64,000 nucleotides of DNA from Auanema rhodensis (Eukaryota > Nematoda > Chromadorea > Rhabditida > Rhabditidae), in assembly GCA_964057225.1 (NCBI GenBank), contig OZ059894.1, positions 15,468,476 through 15,532,475 of the forward strand. The letters are read 5' to 3'. Below the pieces are notes generated by a model, which made no database searches, was not told where the DNA came from, and saw only the letters and a program-made list of their open reading frames with translations. Positions 62,408 through 64,000 of this stretch are shown here, in pieces. Made by a program: the position numbers and the translations under genes. The first letter of the stretch is position 1. Each line of letters begins with the position of its first letter.

Positions 62408-63957
62408 TTATATACACTTACAGTACATACTTTTCAATAAATCTGCTGTTGTTAACTTACTTTTCTTTTTATATTGTTCGAATGTAGACGACATTTCCGA
62501 AGAAGATTTACTCTAAAATAATAGTAGTTAAAACAACTAAACAAAATGTTTTTTCGCCTTTTCCAACTTCAAGAGAATATACAGCTGTTTTTTTCATTTC
62601 GATTAAAATTCAAAACCAAATGAACAATATCAAGAACATGAGTACGTTTGAAGAAACCCCTGTTTTTCGTTTTAATAGTCTTAATCAGACTGGTGGACAA
62701 CGAATATGCAAAAGAAAATTACCGTAGGATTCGTTAAAGAGGATGGCTTCTTCTCTTCTTGCCTATTGAGTAATATTGGTCTAGGGCTGGCGGATCTTGA
62801 CTTCTAGAACAACAAATGACTGTCAATTACCCTCAACAAAAAAAACAAAAACCGGAGATTTAGAATTACAAGTCGAACAAATAAATATCCATCTAAGATC
62901 AGCGGCCTGTTTAGGATCAATATTTGGTTGATGGCATCTATAATATCCTTTGTGCAGAGTTAACAAAAGAAAAGCAAAAAAATTGAAAATTGACGTACTT
63001 AATGTGGTAGTTTGTCTGACAAGTCTCACAACAGACAATTAAATTATTTGTAGTGCTTGCTGCTGATTCACAAACCGAACAAACCTGAAAAGGAAGCATT
63101 TAGCTCGTAGTTCTAGTACCTTTTGCAAGGAAGATCATATTCTGTTCTGAAGTAGTATTCAAGAAATTGTTAGAATTATGTTTCTTTTGGATTTATGATT
63201 TATGAAAAAATATTTTGCATGACGTGGAGGCCATTTAGAGCTTAAGAACATGGAAGAATAAATGATATGAATATTTTTGGTTTATGAACATTTCCATGGA
63301 AAAAAATTCCAACTGAAGGCGTGAGAATGGATTTTTCTTTGGGAGCCACCCAAACTTTAACAAAGTTCCTTTGTTCTTGTAGAGGAAATAATGACAAAAC
63401 TACCAAAAAATCAAACACGAAAATTCAAAAACACTACATGATCATAAAGAAGTTCTTAAATAAAAAAAATCCCTCACCTTTTCAGTTTCTGAATCATCAT
63501 CATCCCGCTTCTTATGAGCTCCTTCCTATAATGCGATTTTAAAAGTTCTTATAATGCTGAAGCGGACCTTTATCGGCTTAGCTAAAAATGGCAAGGGAAG
63601 CTTCTTCTTCTCCAAACCATCAGCTTTCATAAATCTCATCTTTTCAGGCTGTGTTTTCTTTTGTTGTAATGATTTTAAGGTTGATTCATTAGTTATTTCA
63701 TCTCCACTATCCCAAAATTCATCTGAAGGTTGTTGTTGATTGGACTGTATCTAAAAAGAAATATAGAACTTTGTTTTCGTATTTTCTGTTTTTACCAACT
63801 TAAGTAATTCTTTGATTTGATCTAAAGCATCAGGTTCGTTAGATAAAAGTAATTTACTCAATCTCCCGTAATAATTTTCACCAAACGGACAAACGTTCTT
63901 TCTTTTTATGCCCCCGCCTGTTACCGTAAGAGGACCCGAAGATTTAGATTGTTCCAT
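62408..63957 (-). CDS. ints-12: Integrator complex subunit 12 (INTS12), PHD finger protein
   Basis: About 249 aa in seven exons: 63796-63957, 63568-63750, 63478-63525, 62999-63084, 62853-62937, 62723-62803, 62408-62512. A C4HC3 PHD finger in the middle shows CSVCESAASTTNNL, then CCETC, NYHIKCHQP and FICSTC. Its spacing and the segment CHQPNIDPKQAADLRW match the INTS12 finger. N-terminal helices are basic and acidic by turns (IKELLKLIQSNQQQ). The Lys/Ser-rich C-terminus ends with SSTFEQYKKKSKL. INTS12 belongs to Integrator, which cleaves snRNA 3' ends and attenuates transcription in the nucleus. The last two exons are less certain, because reading through 62723 also gives a stop soon after. 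The upstream in-frame ATG at 63993 is possible, but an acceptor-like TTGTTTAG favours 63957. Converges with flp-6. Confidence 0.8.
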
Positions 63958-64000
63958 TTTTACTAAACAATTGCAATACATCGTATGAAACAATATAAAA

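Overview
The window is nuclear DNA from a nematode. It is AT-rich, and its protein genes are cut by many short GT-AG introns, most of them 40-60 bases. Nematode-specific features support this: a FMRFamide-like precursor carrying KSAYMRF peptides (flp-6 type), a Srv-type chemoreceptor, and AG splice acceptors only a few bases upstream of many start codons, as expected if mRNAs receive a spliced leader. I cannot place the species. All exon models come from reading splice sites and keeping phase by hand; every complete model gives a whole number of codons.

Left part (1-11.3 kb): a gene fragment at the left edge, then a secreted Gly/Pro-rich protein of about 649 aa on the minus strand. Its signal-peptide exon lies 6.9 kb upstream of the other exons, so a giant intron fills 4.4-11.3 kb. 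Middle-left (12.5-22.9 kb): RMC1 (Rab7-GEF regulator) divergent from the complex I assembly factor NDUFAF1, which converges on a SLIRP-like mitochondrial RNA-binding protein; then two unrecognised membrane proteins and two low-complexity secreted proteins. Middle (25-38 kb): MTHFR, then PAR-6, COP9 signalosome subunit 1, a small coiled-coil protein and a Srv-type receptor. Right (42-64 kb): TTLL9 (tubulin polyglutamylase family), CPT1, a small WAP-type secreted protein with a tRNA-Thr(AGT) in its first intron, flp-6, and INTS12 at the right edge.

Genes mostly stand alone, in divergent or convergent arrangement; I see no clear operon. Several serve mitochondria or one-carbon/lipid metabolism (NDUFAF1, SLIRP, CPT1, MTHFR). 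Others serve polarity (PAR-6), cilia (TTLL9), endolysosomal traffic (RMC1), protein turnover (CSN1) and snRNA processing (INTS12). Large gene-free stretches are 4.4-11.3, 22.9-25.4, 31.7-33.8, 38.9-42.3, 50.6-53.4 and 54.5-61.6 kb. No mobile element, CRISPR array or clearly new multi-gene system was found. The best leads are the giant intron, a GC-rich structured island between par-6 and csn-1, a GC-AG intron in ttll-9, and repeated intron positions in flp-6.
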